Of a DNA stretch of 64,000 nt, positions 17,169-27,300 are shown one piece after another. Position numbers and translations under genes: made by a program. A model generated the notes under the pieces. It made no database searches, was not told where the DNA came from, and saw nothing but the letters and a program-made list of their open reading frames with translations. Source of the stretch: Flavobacteriia bacterium (GTDB lineage: Bacteria; Bacteroidota; Bacteroidia; Flavobacteriales_D; Crocinitomicaceae); the NCBI GenBank assembly GCA_016183815.1, contig JACPDW010000008.1, forward strand, positions 1-64,000, read 5' to 3'. Each line of letters opens with the position of its first letter. The stretch's first letter is position 1.

Positions 17169-18689
17169 TTATGGTTTAACTAATCTATGAGTGAAAGTAT
17201 TATTTTGATATTCAAAAGTAAAGAAATATATTCCACTTGTTACTTCCAACTCAATTGTCCTTTCATTTTCCGTTTTATCAAATTCGTTGAAATTTATATT
17301 TTTTCCATGAATATCAGTAATAGAATTTAACTTAAATTGAATCGGAATATTTACACGATTTTCAAAAGTGTTTGGATAAATTTTTTGAGAAAGCAATTCC
17401 TCATCAATTCCTGCTTGACAGGAAACACTTTGAAGATAAGTATTTCTTTCTTGTATAAAAGACTTTAAACCAAAAACTGTTTGATTTCCTCCAGGCCCTC
17501 CTGAAACAGTTACATTTTGTTCAATATTATCTAAAAAATTCTGGAAGGTGTACATTTTTTTATTGTCAGCTTCAACATGACTTTGAATTAAATTCTTAAT
17601 CTCGTCTATTCGAGGATTCATATAAGTAGAAGTGAAAAAATTGTTTTTAATTGAACAATATTCGTTTAAATAGTCTTGATAAACACTTGATACAGACATC
17701 ACTCTTTGCAAAAGAGGTCTAGAAGTTGCCACATAATTTGGAGCTAGTTGAATCAAATTTCCTGTATCTGGTCCACCTGTATATTGTCCAAAAGATTCAT
17801 TTCCATCCCATTTAATCCATTCCCAAAGATTTGTTGTTGAGTTGTGGTAAATGTAATAATTTCTTGCACTATTGATGTAGGCATCTAAGTTGGCAAACAA
17901 ATTGTCTAAAGCCATTGACTGAAGAAATTTTTGTTTATTCATATGTGTTGAAAATTGGGAAGAAAAATCTTCATCACTACTATTATTTATCCATGAAATT
18001 AATGAGATTAAATCAGACCAATCGTTTATATCTTCATTGGTTTTCAATTCATATCTTCCGTCGTAATCTGTTGAATTTGCACCATAATACTTTAAATCAG
18101 CGGGTAAATTTCCGTTTGAATTATCTCCTGCTTTAAATAAATTTCCATTGTCATCTAGAATTCCGTAATCTAAAAATTGATCGTCCACCTGCTCAACAAC
18201 GTTATAAAATCCCCAAAATTCTCCATTCATATATACATTTGCATAATTGACTCTTGGAGCAGGTATTCCTAATGATTTACATAAATCAAAAAAGATTTTT
18301 TCTCTCATAAAAGTCGGATCCTTAAAACAGTTGTTGAAATTCAACATTTTTAAACCGTCATAATCAGAACCTTTATTGTATTTATTAATGTCAATCTTAA
18401 AAGATTTTTTTGTTCCGGGGTGTCCATAACTTGAATTTCCTTTTAATTTAATTGCAATAGAATCTTTCTCATGTACCCCAAGATTATCGGTTATTGTAAG
18501 ACCAATTGCCATCATATACTCATCATTTTGATAGTTTGTAACCAAACTGTCCCAAAAGTTATTTTGATTAAAAGTAAAATCTACTCTAATGACTTGGTTT
18601 ATTCCAAAAAAATCTTCTCCTGGTATTGATTGTTGAGAAAATGCACTTATATTTATCAATAAAAATGCAATTATTAAATTATGTTTCAT
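17169..18689 (-). CDS. Secreted CotH-kinase-like protein with T9SS sorting domain
   Basis: About 506 residues from ATG 18689, where the signal peptide begins (MKHNLIIAFLLINISAFSQ); the longer frame to 18734 would put 15 extra residues before it. The middle has CotH-fold motifs: KLKGNSSYGHPGTKKSFKID, FMREKIFFDLCKSLGIPAPR and NGEFWGFYNVVEQVDDQFL (about 155-200). CotH proteins are atypical kinases that phosphorylate partner surface proteins. The C-terminus ends in a short T9SS-like domain (TSGIYFFTFEYQNNTFTHRLVKP). Its start overlaps the end of folK by 11 bases. Confidence 0.86.
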   Translation of the reverse strand: MKHNLIIAFLLINISAFSQQSIPGEDFFGINQVIRVDFTFNQNNFWDSLVTNYQNDEYMMAIGLTITDNLGVHEKDSIAIKLKGNSSYGHPGTKKSFKIDINKYNKGSDYDGLKMLNFNNCFKDPTFMREKIFFDLCKSLGIPAPRVNYANVYMNGEFWGFYNVVEQVDDQFLDYGILDDNGNLFKAGDNSNGNLPADLKYYGANSTDYDGRYELKTNEDINDWSDLISLISWINNSSDEDFSSQFSTHMNKQKFLQSMALDNLFANLDAYINSARNYYIYHNSTTNLWEWIKWDGNESFGQYTGGPDTGNLIQLAPNYVATSRPLLQRVMSVSSVYQDYLNEYCSIKNNFFTSTYMNPRIDEIKNLIQSHVEADNKKMYTFQNFLDNIEQNVTVSGGPGGNQTVFGLKSFIQERNTYLQSVSCQAGIDEELLSQKIYPNTFENRVNIPIQFKLNSITDIHGKNINFNEFDKTENERTIELEVTSGIYFFTFEYQNNTFTHRLVKP

Positions 18690-19212
18690 CGCTATATAAA
18701 AGAACAAATATACTTTTTTTTGAAAAATTAGCAAAGAAATTTTTTAATTTTATGTAAAATTCATTTAATTTTTTTTTGGTTTGTGGATCTATAAAGTCTG
18801 AACAAATTTCTTTAAGTGGTATTAATACAAAATCTCTTTGATAAATTAATGGGTGTGGAATTTGTAACTCATTGGTTTTTAATATTAAATCATCAACAAA
18901 AAGTATATCGATATCAATAATTCGATCTTCATACGTTGAACTATTGGAATAGACTCTTCCCATTTCTTTTTCAATGCATTTTATTAGTTTTATTAGTTGA
19001 TGGGGTGGATGTTCGCTATTGATAATTATACAGGAATTTACAAATTCATTTTCCGAATCAAAACCCCATGATTTGCTGGAATAAAATGAAGATTTTTTAA
19101 TGATTTTTCCTATTTTTATTTCAATAAAATCATAACTTTTTAAGATGTTCTCCTTAGGATTTCCTAAATTTGAACCAATTGATAAAACAATTTGAAAATC
19201 TTTTTTCTTCAC
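18679..19212 (-). CDS. folK: 6-hydroxymethyl-7,8-dihydropterin pyrophosphokinase
   Basis: This 177-residue enzyme transfers pyrophosphate from ATP to hydroxymethyl-dihydropterin in folate synthesis. Motifs: LSIGSNLGNPKEN at the N-terminus, the DRIIDIDILFVDD metal/ATP site (about 97-109), and the IPHPLIYQRDFVLIPL end signature (about 120-135). The length is normal for HPPK. It overlaps the CotH-type gene by 11 bases, and this coupling looks incidental rather than functional. Confidence 0.93.
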   Translation of the reverse strand: MKKKDFQIVLSIGSNLGNPKENILKSYDFIEIKIGKIIKKSSFYSSKSWGFDSENEFVNSCIIINSEHPPHQLIKLIKCIEKEMGRVYSNSSTYEDRIIDIDILFVDDLILKTNELQIPHPLIYQRDFVLIPLKEICSDFIDPQTKKKLNEFYIKLKNFFANFSKKSIFVLLYSDET

Positions 19213-19260
19213 TTTTTTAAAATTGCAACCAAAGTAACAAATAATAACTTTCTAAGTGTA

Positions 19261-19268
19261 TAATTTTG
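19261..19268 (+). promoter_or_regulatory. -7 box for the small membrane protein gene
   Basis: TAATTTTG matches TAnnTTTG, 28 bases before ATG 19297. No convincing -33 element at normal spacing is seen. Confidence 0.4.
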
Positions 19269-19296
19269 TTGATTAAATTTTAGATTTTTTTAAAAC

Positions 19297-19551
19297 ATGA
19301 GAATAAATCAAATTAAAAAACATCTGTTGTATTCTTTTATTGCAACAATTACCCTAGGATTGGCTCCAATGGGTGATCCTCATATTTTTGGAAAAATCAA
19401 ATGGGTAAAAGGTGGTGCTGTTGGAATGAAACCCATGGATTGGTTTGATTTATTTTTACATGGTACTCCTTGGCTATATTTTTGTGTTATTATTTGTCTC
19501 CTTTTGTATTATTGGTTAAACTTATTGAAAAATAATAAACTTAAAAATTGA
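19297..19551 (+). CDS. Small two-helix membrane protein, conserved in Bacteroidota
   Basis: An 84-residue protein with hydrophobic segments at about 10-25 and 53-73 and between them a conserved-looking loop, PHIFGKIKWVKGGAVGMKPMDWFDLFLHG. I recall similar short Bacteroidota proteins sometimes labelled RND transporter, but nothing here resembles an RND pump and I do not assign a function. Its stop codon overlaps the -33 region of the pheT promoter. Confidence 0.65.
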   Translation: MRINQIKKHLLYSFIATITLGLAPMGDPHIFGKIKWVKGGAVGMKPMDWFDLFLHGTPWLYFCVIICLLLYYWLNLLKNNKLKN

Positions 19552-19579
19552 CATAACTGCAAAATCATGCTTAATTTTG
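19548..19579 (+). promoter_or_regulatory. Promoter of pheT-bioD
   Basis: TTG (19548-19550), 21 bases, then TAATTTTG (19572-19579), 28 bases upstream of the pheT ATG. The -33 TTG overlaps the TGA stop of the preceding gene. Confidence 0.55.
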
Positions 19580-19607
19580 TCTGAAAATTTTAGCATAATT
19601 TAATAAA

Positions 19608-22040
19608 ATGAAAGTCTCCTATCAATGGATTAAAGAATGGATTTCGACCGACTTAGATGTTGAAAAAGTTGCAGAAATATTAACAGATACTGGTCTAGAA
19701 GTTGAATCTATTGAGAAAATTGAACAAATCAAAGGTTCTCTTGAAGGTGTTGTTGTTGCAGAAGTTGTTTCATGCGAAAAACATCCAGATGCAGATCGAC
19801 TAAAAGTAACAACAGTTAATATAGGACAAAACGATGTCTTTCAAGTGGTATGTGGAGCTCCCAATGTTGCTACTGGTCAAAAAGTATTATTAGCAACTGT
19901 TGGCACAACACTTTATCCTAATGATGGTAGTGAAATTAAAATCAAAGCAAGTAAAATCAGAGGTGTTGAATCACAAGGAATGATTTGTGCGGAAGATGAA
20001 CTAGGCATTGGAAAATCACATGAAGGAATTTTGGTTCTCGACAAAGAAACGATTGTTGGCGAAAAAGGGTCTAAAATTTTTAATTTAGAATCCGACGAAC
20101 AAATTGAGATTGGATTAACTCCAAATCGTGCCGATGCGTTAGGAATTATTGGTGTTGCAAGAGACCTTAAAGCTGTGTTAAATGTTCATTTTGATAAAAA
20201 AATCGCTTTAAAATTTCCTAAAATTGCAGAAATTGAAGTCGTTCAGGGAAATCATCCTCATTTCTCAATTGAAGTTAATGATTTAACAAAATGTCCAAGA
20301 TATGCGGGCGTTTTAATTAGAAATGTAAAAATTGGAGAATCACCTCAATGGCTTAAAAATAGAATAAAAAGTGTGGGACTTAACCCAATTTCAAATATTG
20401 TTGATGTTACTAATTTTGTAATGAGGGAGTTAGGCACTCCTTTACATGCCTTCGATTTTAACACACTCTCCTCAAAAATTGTAGTAAAAACAGCTCAAGA
20501 AGGGTCGTTATTTACAACATTAGATGGTGTTGAAAGGAAATTGTCTTCACAAGATTTAATGATAACCAACGGAAGTGATTACTTGGCCATTGCAGGTGTT
20601 TTTGGGGGTAAAAAATCAGGAATTACAGAAAAGACAACGGATATTTTTATTGAATCGGCCTATTTTGATTCAGCAAGTATAAGAAAAACAGCCAAAAATC
20701 ATTCTTTATCCACCGATGCGAGTTTTAGATATGAAAGAGGGGTAGATCCTGAATTAACAATAACAGCTTTACAAAGAGCAATTTATCTTATAACTGAAAT
20801 AGCTGGGGGGAAAGTTGACGGTCCGATTGTTGATATTTATCCTGTTAAAAAAAATCCAAAACAAGTTGTTTTCCAAAAAAATAGTTTTAAAAAATTAACT
20901 GGAATAACAATTGGTATTGAAGCTTTAAAACAAATCATTAAAGAGCTAGATATTAAAATATTAAAAGAATCTGAAATGGATTTTTTAATGGAAATTCCTC
21001 TTTACAGAGTAGATGTTTATCGTGAAGTTGACGTAATTGAAGAAATCCTTCGTATTTATGGTCTTCAAAAAATTCCGATACCTGAACAAGTGAGTATTCC
21101 TTCTGAGCTTAATTTTAATCAAAACAAGGGAAATAAAATCATGAATTCAATTTGCAACCATCTCGTTTCTTTAGGTTTTTATGAAGTGATGAATAATTCA
21201 CTTAACTCAAATGAAAATTTAAACTTTTTCACTAATAACGAAAAAGAAATGGTTGGGTTATTGAATCCTTTAAGTAAAGAACTTAATAGTTTAAGAAATT
21301 CACTTTTACCTGGAATCTTACAAAGCATTGAATTTAATCAAAACAGACAACAATCGGATATTCTGTTTTTTGAATGGGGAAATATCTACAAAAAAATCGA
21401 AGAAAAGTACATTGAAAATAAACATCTGTTCATTGCACTTTCTGGATTTTTTAATAAAGAAAATTGGAAAGATCAAAAAGAAAAAATTGATTTTTTTACA
21501 GCTAAAGGAATTGCTTTGGGAATTATTGAAAAATTAGGTCTTGATAAATATATTGTTGAAGAGAAAAATGATAATTCTTTTTCTAGTTTAAATGTTTCAA
21601 TTAAAATTAACAACTTGATTTTAATGGATATAGGCCTTGTTCATTCATCTTTAAAATCCCATTTTGATATTAAAAATGACGTTTTTTATATTGATGTTCA
21701 TTGGGATAATGTCTCTAGTGTTTTAAATAGAAACAAAACTCAATATAAAGAAATTCCAAAAACTTTTACTATGAGGCGAGATTTCTCATTATTGCTTGAT
21801 AAAAATATTCCATTTATAGAAATAGAAAAAATTGCAAAAAAAACAGATAAAAAATGGTTAAAAAATGTTTCTTTATTTGATGTGTATGAGGGAGATAAAC
21901 TGGAAAAAAACAAAAAATCTTATGCAGTTTCCTTTATTTTTCAAGACGATGAAAAAACTTTAAAAGACCATGATGTAGATCAAATCATGAATAAAATAAG
22001 AATTGGTTTAGAAACTGAATTAGCTGCTCAATTGCGATAA
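19608..22040 (+). CDS. pheT: Phenylalanyl-tRNA synthetase beta subunit
   Basis: An 810-residue beta chain of the (alpha-beta)2 enzyme that charges tRNA-Phe. Domains in order: a tRNA-binding OB fold (about 40-150, with VVCGAPNV), B3/B4 editing region (about 215-375, with NPISNIVDVTNFVMRELGTPLHAFD), B5 domain (about 405-475), the catalytic-like core (about 490-690), and the C-terminal FDX-ACB anticodon-binding domain (about 715-810, with RRDFSLLLD). Length is normal. No pheS is nearby. bioD follows after 2 bases. Confidence 0.96.
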   Translation: MKVSYQWIKEWISTDLDVEKVAEILTDTGLEVESIEKIEQIKGSLEGVVVAEVVSCEKHPDADRLKVTTVNIGQNDVFQVVCGAPNVATGQKVLLATVGTTLYPNDGSEIKIKASKIRGVESQGMICAEDELGIGKSHEGILVLDKETIVGEKGSKIFNLESDEQIEIGLTPNRADALGIIGVARDLKAVLNVHFDKKIALKFPKIAEIEVVQGNHPHFSIEVNDLTKCPRYAGVLIRNVKIGESPQWLKNRIKSVGLNPISNIVDVTNFVMRELGTPLHAFDFNTLSSKIVVKTAQEGSLFTTLDGVERKLSSQDLMITNGSDYLAIAGVFGGKKSGITEKTTDIFIESAYFDSASIRKTAKNHSLSTDASFRYERGVDPELTITALQRAIYLITEIAGGKVDGPIVDIYPVKKNPKQVVFQKNSFKKLTGITIGIEALKQIIKELDIKILKESEMDFLMEIPLYRVDVYREVDVIEEILRIYGLQKIPIPEQVSIPSELNFNQNKGNKIMNSICNHLVSLGFYEVMNNSLNSNENLNFFTNNEKEMVGLLNPLSKELNSLRNSLLPGILQSIEFNQNRQQSDILFFEWGNIYKKIEEKYIENKHLFIALSGFFNKENWKDQKEKIDFFTAKGIALGIIEKLGLDKYIVEEKNDNSFSSLNVSIKINNLILMDIGLVHSSLKSHFDIKNDVFYIDVHWDNVSSVLNRNKTQYKEIPKTFTMRRDFSLLLDKNIPFIEIEKIAKKTDKKWLKNVSLFDVYEGDKLEKNKKSYAVSFIFQDDEKTLKDHDVDQIMNKIRIGLETELAAQLR

Positions 22041-22042
22041 TA

Positions 22043-22663
22043 TTGAAATACAAACAATTTTTTATAACAGGTATAGGTACAGAGGTAGGAAAAACCATTG
22101 TTTCTGCTGTCTTTTGTAAAGCATTAGAATCTTATTATTGGAAACCTATACAAGCGGGAGATTTGGACCAAAGTGATTCAATTAAGGTAAAAAACCTTGT
22201 CAAAACTGTTAATATTATTCCAGAAATAGTTCGTTTACAAACTCCTGCTTCACCACATTTTTCTGCTGAAAAAGAGGGGATTTTTATTACAGAAAAAGAC
22301 TTCAATTTACCGAAAATAAAAGGTGCATTGATTATTGAAGGAGCTGGTGGTTTAATGGTTCCCATCAACAAAGAGGGTTTTTTGTTTATAGATTTAATCA
22401 TAAAATGGAAACTTCCTGTCATTTTAGTTGTCAAACACTATTTAGGAAGTATTAATCACTCTTTACTTAGTATTGAAGTTTTGAAATCTAAAAATATAAC
22501 TCCTAAATTAATAGTTTTTACAGGAGAAAAAAATCTTTCCTCTGAACAAATAATTCATAGACTTCACCCGAACATTCCATCTTACTCTATTCCTTTTTGT
22601 TCACAAATCGACAACTATTTTATAGAAAATGAAGGTGAAAAATTAAAGCAATTTTTAATATAG
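22043..22663 (+). CDS. bioD: Dethiobiotin synthetase
   Basis: This 206-residue ATP-dependent carboxylase closes the ureido ring of dethiobiotin in biotin synthesis. It has the P-loop TGIGTEVGKT (about 9-18), KPIQAGD with the catalytic lysine (about 35), and EGAGGLMVPI (about 99). The start is TTG 22043, 2 bases after pheT stops. Coupling to pheT is probably for translation only, as no other bio genes are present. Confidence 0.9.
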   Translation: MKYKQFFITGIGTEVGKTIVSAVFCKALESYYWKPIQAGDLDQSDSIKVKNLVKTVNIIPEIVRLQTPASPHFSAEKEGIFITEKDFNLPKIKGALIIEGAGGLMVPINKEGFLFIDLIIKWKLPVILVVKHYLGSINHSLLSIEVLKSKNITPKLIVFTGEKNLSSEQIIHRLHPNIPSYSIPFCSQIDNYFIENEGEKLKQFLI

Positions 22664-22676
22664 ATAATATCCAAGA

Positions 22677-23984
22677 TTAGAGTTTTAAAAATTTATAAGA
22701 TTGATTATTTACTCGTATAAAATAAAATCCATTTGATAATTCTGAAACATCAATTTCCTTTGAAATATCTATTGAATCATCAGTTTTAACTAAAATTCCC
22801 AATGAATTGTATATTTGTATTTGTTTTTCCATTAAATGTTCTTGTCTGAATTTTATCGTCAAGGATTGTGTCGTTGGATTGGGATAAAAATGAACATTTT
22901 CATTACTTCCATTTTTCAATAAAGAATTTTGACATTCATTAAAGGATTGGAAAACATTGTACGCAGATTTTACTATTAAAGTTGTATCCGAAATCAAAGC
23001 AGAAGTAGAATGAGCTGGATTTGATGTTCCTTCAATCAACTTAAAAAAATATGCTTCTTGAATTTGTAAACTATCTAACTTTTTAATGTATTGAAACAGT
23101 CTATTAGCTTGATATTCTTCGGTATAAGGTTCATAATTCATATTCGGACCACCAAATTCAGATACTATAATGGGTTTGGAAATTGATTCAGAAAAATTTA
23201 AATAATACTCATCCCATTGTTCCACATCATCATATAAATGCAAATCAAGCAGGTCATATTGTGCAAATTGAAGTACTGAATCAATTCTGTTTTTGATGTT
23301 TTGTATTGATGGAGTATTGCAATTGGAAATAAAAAAAATAGAATCATAATAAATCCCATCATCATCATAAAAAGAAGAAACGTATCCATTACAAGCTGCC
23401 AAAAAACGAAGAGAAATCGTTGTAAAACCACCGAGAACGACTTCTGTTGAAGGAGAATTCATCTGTACAGAATGGTATAGCACATTGTTCGCTGCGATAT
23501 AATCTTCAGCATTTCCTGCATACCAAAAATCCGATTGCCATTCGTTACCAAATTGTATTTTGGCTATTTTCCCTGAGTGTCTTTGAAGCAAAGAATCTAT
23601 GTATGTTTTAAAGTCATTGTTATCATTAAAAACACACGATTGTTCATTTTGAACAGTAGAACAAGCCCAAGTTGGTGCATTAGACTGAATGGTTAAAAGA
23701 ATTTCATAATTATTATTGTAAGCCCAATTTATTCTGTCGTCTAAAGGTGACCAATTAAATTCACCTTGTGTGGGTTCTCTAAAAGCCCAATTTTCAGCAA
23801 ATCTAATTTTGTTTACACCCAGTGTGTCTAAATGGGTTTTTGCAAACATTCTTTCTGAAACACTTTCAACTGGTGGAAATGAAATTCCAAGTTTAAGTGA
23901 TGTTAAACAAGTATCTTGAGAATGAAAAGTACCTAAACCAATCAAAATACTTATAAGTAATGAAGATATTAAAATTTTATGCAC
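22677..23984 (-). CDS. Secreted TIM-barrel glycoside hydrolase-like protein with T9SS domain
   Basis: A 435-residue protein with a signal peptide (1 to about 22). The barrel spans about 28-350 and has the clan GH-A pattern: an acid/base motif GNEW (about 146) and a nucleophile motif VSEFGG (about 272). FAENWAFREPTQGEFNWSPLDDRI is typical of beta-glycosidases of the GH5/10/39 type. The C-terminal 75 or so residues (FYPNPTTQSLTI..LSNGFYFIRV) are a T9SS sorting domain. It is likely secreted to cleave an external glycan; the exact family and substrate are open. It is convergent with bioD. Confidence 0.78.
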   Translation of the reverse strand: MHKILISSLLISILIGLGTFHSQDTCLTSLKLGISFPPVESVSERMFAKTHLDTLGVNKIRFAENWAFREPTQGEFNWSPLDDRINWAYNNNYEILLTIQSNAPTWACSTVQNEQSCVFNDNNDFKTYIDSLLQRHSGKIAKIQFGNEWQSDFWYAGNAEDYIAANNVLYHSVQMNSPSTEVVLGGFTTISLRFLAACNGYVSSFYDDDGIYYDSIFFISNCNTPSIQNIKNRIDSVLQFAQYDLLDLHLYDDVEQWDEYYLNFSESISKPIIVSEFGGPNMNYEPYTEEYQANRLFQYIKKLDSLQIQEAYFFKLIEGTSNPAHSTSALISDTTLIVKSAYNVFQSFNECQNSLLKNGSNENVHFYPNPTTQSLTIKFRQEHLMEKQIQIYNSLGILVKTDDSIDISKEIDVSELSNGFYFIRVNNQSYKFLKL

Positions 23985-24277
23985 AATTTTTTCTTTAATT
24001 GTTTAATTTATTTCTTTCTTTATCCGAAGTTTAAAACTCTGAAAAGCATTATTAATATAACCTCAAAATTATTTTTTTGGGACTTTTCAAAAGATGTAAA
24101 AATAATAATAAATGTTTGACTAATTGGCTGTTTCGTTCTTAATATTCTTTTCAATTTAAATGACTATAAAAGTTTGGCTGTAAAAAAAAAATAATTAGAT
24201 TATTCAACAGCAAAAAAGTATCCAATCAATAAGTATTATACATTAATTTTTTGGCTTTTTCTGGTATTTATACAGCT

Positions 24278-24307
24278 TTGAAAAATTCAAGTTTTTTACT
24301 AAATTTG
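24278..24307 (+). promoter_or_regulatory. Promoter of the restriction-modification gene
   Basis: TTG (24278-24280), exactly 19 bases, then TAAATTTG (24300-24307). It predicts a 5' leader of about 85-90 bases before ATG 24400, unusually long for this window. Confidence 0.7.
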
Positions 24308-24330
24308 TGCAAAAATATTGAATAAAACGC

Positions 24331-24360
24331 AAATGAGCCAGTTAATATGCTAAATGAGCC
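24331..24360 (+). repeat. Paired direct repeat in the restriction gene leader
   Basis: AAATGAGCC occurs at 24331-24339 and again at 24352-24360, 21 bases apart, which is two helical turns. It lies just after the predicted transcription start, so it could be an operator for a controlling protein. Confidence 0.45.
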
Positions 24361-24399
24361 TTGAAAAGACAATGAAACTTAAGTTTTAAAAAAGAGATT

Positions 24400-27300
24400 A
24401 TGAGTAATATAACACAAAAAATCAAAACACTACAAGCTGTTTATCCACAAGTATATTCATACATATTACCTGAACTACCTCCAAATGATGGCTCTCAAAA
24501 AATTGGATATACCGAATTACAAGATGTACACGAAAGGATTCGACCCCAAGTAAATACACCGGCATTTAAGTTAGAGTACGAATTGTTGTGGAGTGCTCCT
24601 GCTTTTTACAAGAATAAGAAAGACAGTTTTATTGACAAGACTTTTCATAAATTTCTAGTTAAAAAGGGAATTATTAAAAAAGATGATTTAGGTACAGAAT
24701 GGTTTTATTTCAATGGTGAACCAGAAAAGTCAAAAGAATTATTTGATTTATTCCGAAAAGAAGGATTTGCAGCACTACAAAACGATAATGGAAAGATAGA
24801 TTACAAATTACGAGAAGAACAAGAAGAAGCTGTAGTAAAAGCCCTAGAATACTTTCAAAACAATAATAAAGGAGAATTTCTCTGGAATGCAAAACCACGA
24901 TTTGGAAAAACACTTGCAAGTTATGACTTAGCGAAGCGATTGAATGCAACTAAAGTACTTATTTTAACAAACAGACCAGCCATTGCAAATTCATGGTTTG
25001 ATGATTATGAAATGTTTCTTGATGGATATTCTTTTATATCTACTGCTGACTCTTTAAAAAACAGAAAAGCTATAACGAGGGAGGATCACATTGCAATAAA
25101 GCCAATAAAACCTCAATTAACATTCCTTTCTTTACAAGATTTAAAAGGGTCTAAATATTTTGGAGGACCTTATGATAAATTACGTTGGGTTGCTGATTTA
25201 GAATGGGATTTATTAATTATCGATGAGGCACATGAAGGAGTAGAAACATTAATAACTAAGATAGCTTTAAAAGTAATTAAACGAAAAAACACCCTTCATT
25301 TATCAGGTACGCCATTTAGGGCTTTAGCAAATCAAAAATTTCCACAAGATGCCATTTACAATTGGACATATTTGGATGAACAAATGGCTAAGCAACAAGA
25401 ATTGGAAGAAGGAGAAGCTGGTGAGCACACGGATTTACCTGACCTTAAATTGTTTACTTATCGGATATCTCAAATGATAACTGATCAAGTAAATGAAGGG
25501 ATTGAAATTGATAATGAAACGCATGATTACGCATTTGATTTGAATGAATTTTTTAGAGTAAAGGATAAAAAATTTGTGCATGAAAATGATGTAAAAGAGT
25601 TTTTAAGAAATCTAACTACGAATAAAAAATATCCTTTTTCTACACCAGAACTTAGAAATGAATTGAAACATACTTTTTGGTTCGTAGGAAATAGAATTAC
25701 ATCTGTGCAAGCACTAGAACAACTTCTAAAAAAAAATCCTGTGTTCAAAGATTATAAGGTCATTGTCGCTGCTGGCAATGGTCAAACTTTTGAAGAAGAG
25801 GCGGATGATATTAAAGGAAACGAAAGCTCCTTAGAAAAAGTAAAAAAAGCAATTGGTGAAAATGAAAAAACTATTACACTTTCATGTGGACAATTAACTA
25901 CTGGTGTTACTATAAAAGAATGGTCTGCTGTGTTAATGTTGACAGATATTAAATCTCCTGCATTATATATGCAAGCTGCTTTCCGTGCTCAAAACGCCTA
26001 CAAGGAAATGAGACAGGATGGGTTGTACATGAAAAAATCAGCGTATCTATTTGATTTTGCACCAACTCGTGTTCTTGAAATTTATGATCAGTTTGCAAAT
26101 GGTTTGAACCCGAAAGCTGTTAAGGGAGAAATAACTGAAAAAGATAGAGAGAATAACATAAAAGAGCTTCTTAATTTCTTTCCAGTTATTTCAGAAGATG
26201 TGAATGGCGAAATGGTTGAATTGGATGCCAACAAGGTGTTAACATTTCCAAATGCTTTGGCAGCAACAGAGATTGTGCAAGCTCGTTTTATGACCAATCT
26301 TTTGTTTAATGATAGCTTAAAAGGCGTATTCAATTTCCCTAAAGAAGTTGAAGATATCTTGGACAAAATGCAGGTAGAAAAAAATAAACGTGTTCAAAAA
26401 TCAAATAACACACTTGATTTAGATGATGCCCGAACTGTAAACAATAACAAATCAAAAGAAATTAATACCAATACTGAAATCATTCTTGGCGAAAAAATAT
26501 TTAAAACGAATACCGAAAGAATAGTTGACAATTTATTGGAAGAGAAAACTGAAGAAATTTATGCAGATGAATTAGTTAAAAAGGTATCAGAGGTTGCTGA
26601 GCCTCTAATTGCTAAGTACAAAGAAGTATATAAAGCAACTCAAGCCGAGACCAACGAAGTAACAAAACAAATTCAAGAAAAAGTTAAACTCATTGCCGAG
26701 GAATACAACAGCGCTGAGATTAAAGATAGTGAAGCTCTTAAACAAAAGCTAATTGAAGCGATCGAAGTGGATTTTATCAATAAAAGTGTAACTCAAAAAG
26801 AAGAAGAGAAAGTTGAAAAAGTACAAAAAACCAAGGAAGAAGAAATTCGAGAAAGGTTGCGTTCTTTTACACGAACAATTCCAATGTTTATTATGGCAAA
26901 TTCTTCAAAAGAAGAAATTACGATTGATAATTTTGATTTAGAAATTGACGAGAATGACTTCATTGAGCTTACAAGTATCAATAAAGAAGAGTTCCACAAG
27001 CTCCGTGATGGTTTTAACTATGTAGAAAATGGGGTACGAAAGACGTTTCAAGGTGTGTTTAACAAATACCGTTTTAATGCATCAATTGCTGAATTTAGAC
27101 TAAAGAAAGAACAATTAGCAAATTATTTTACCTCTGAAGAAGATATCTTTGAGTTAATACCCAACCAAAAAACCAATCAAATTTTTACACCAAAAAAAGT
27201 GGTGCAAATGATGATTAATCAATTGGAAGAGCACGATGCTAATTTATTTAAACGCACAGATAGCACTTTTATTGATCTTTACATGAAATCAGGCATGTAC

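Larger units (their letters stand above)
23985..24399. other. Intergenic region before the restriction-modification locus
   Basis: This 415-base AT-rich gap has no gene. It holds the divergent upstream sequence of the glycosidase gene and, at 24278-24360, the promoter and repeats described separately. Confidence 0.6.
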
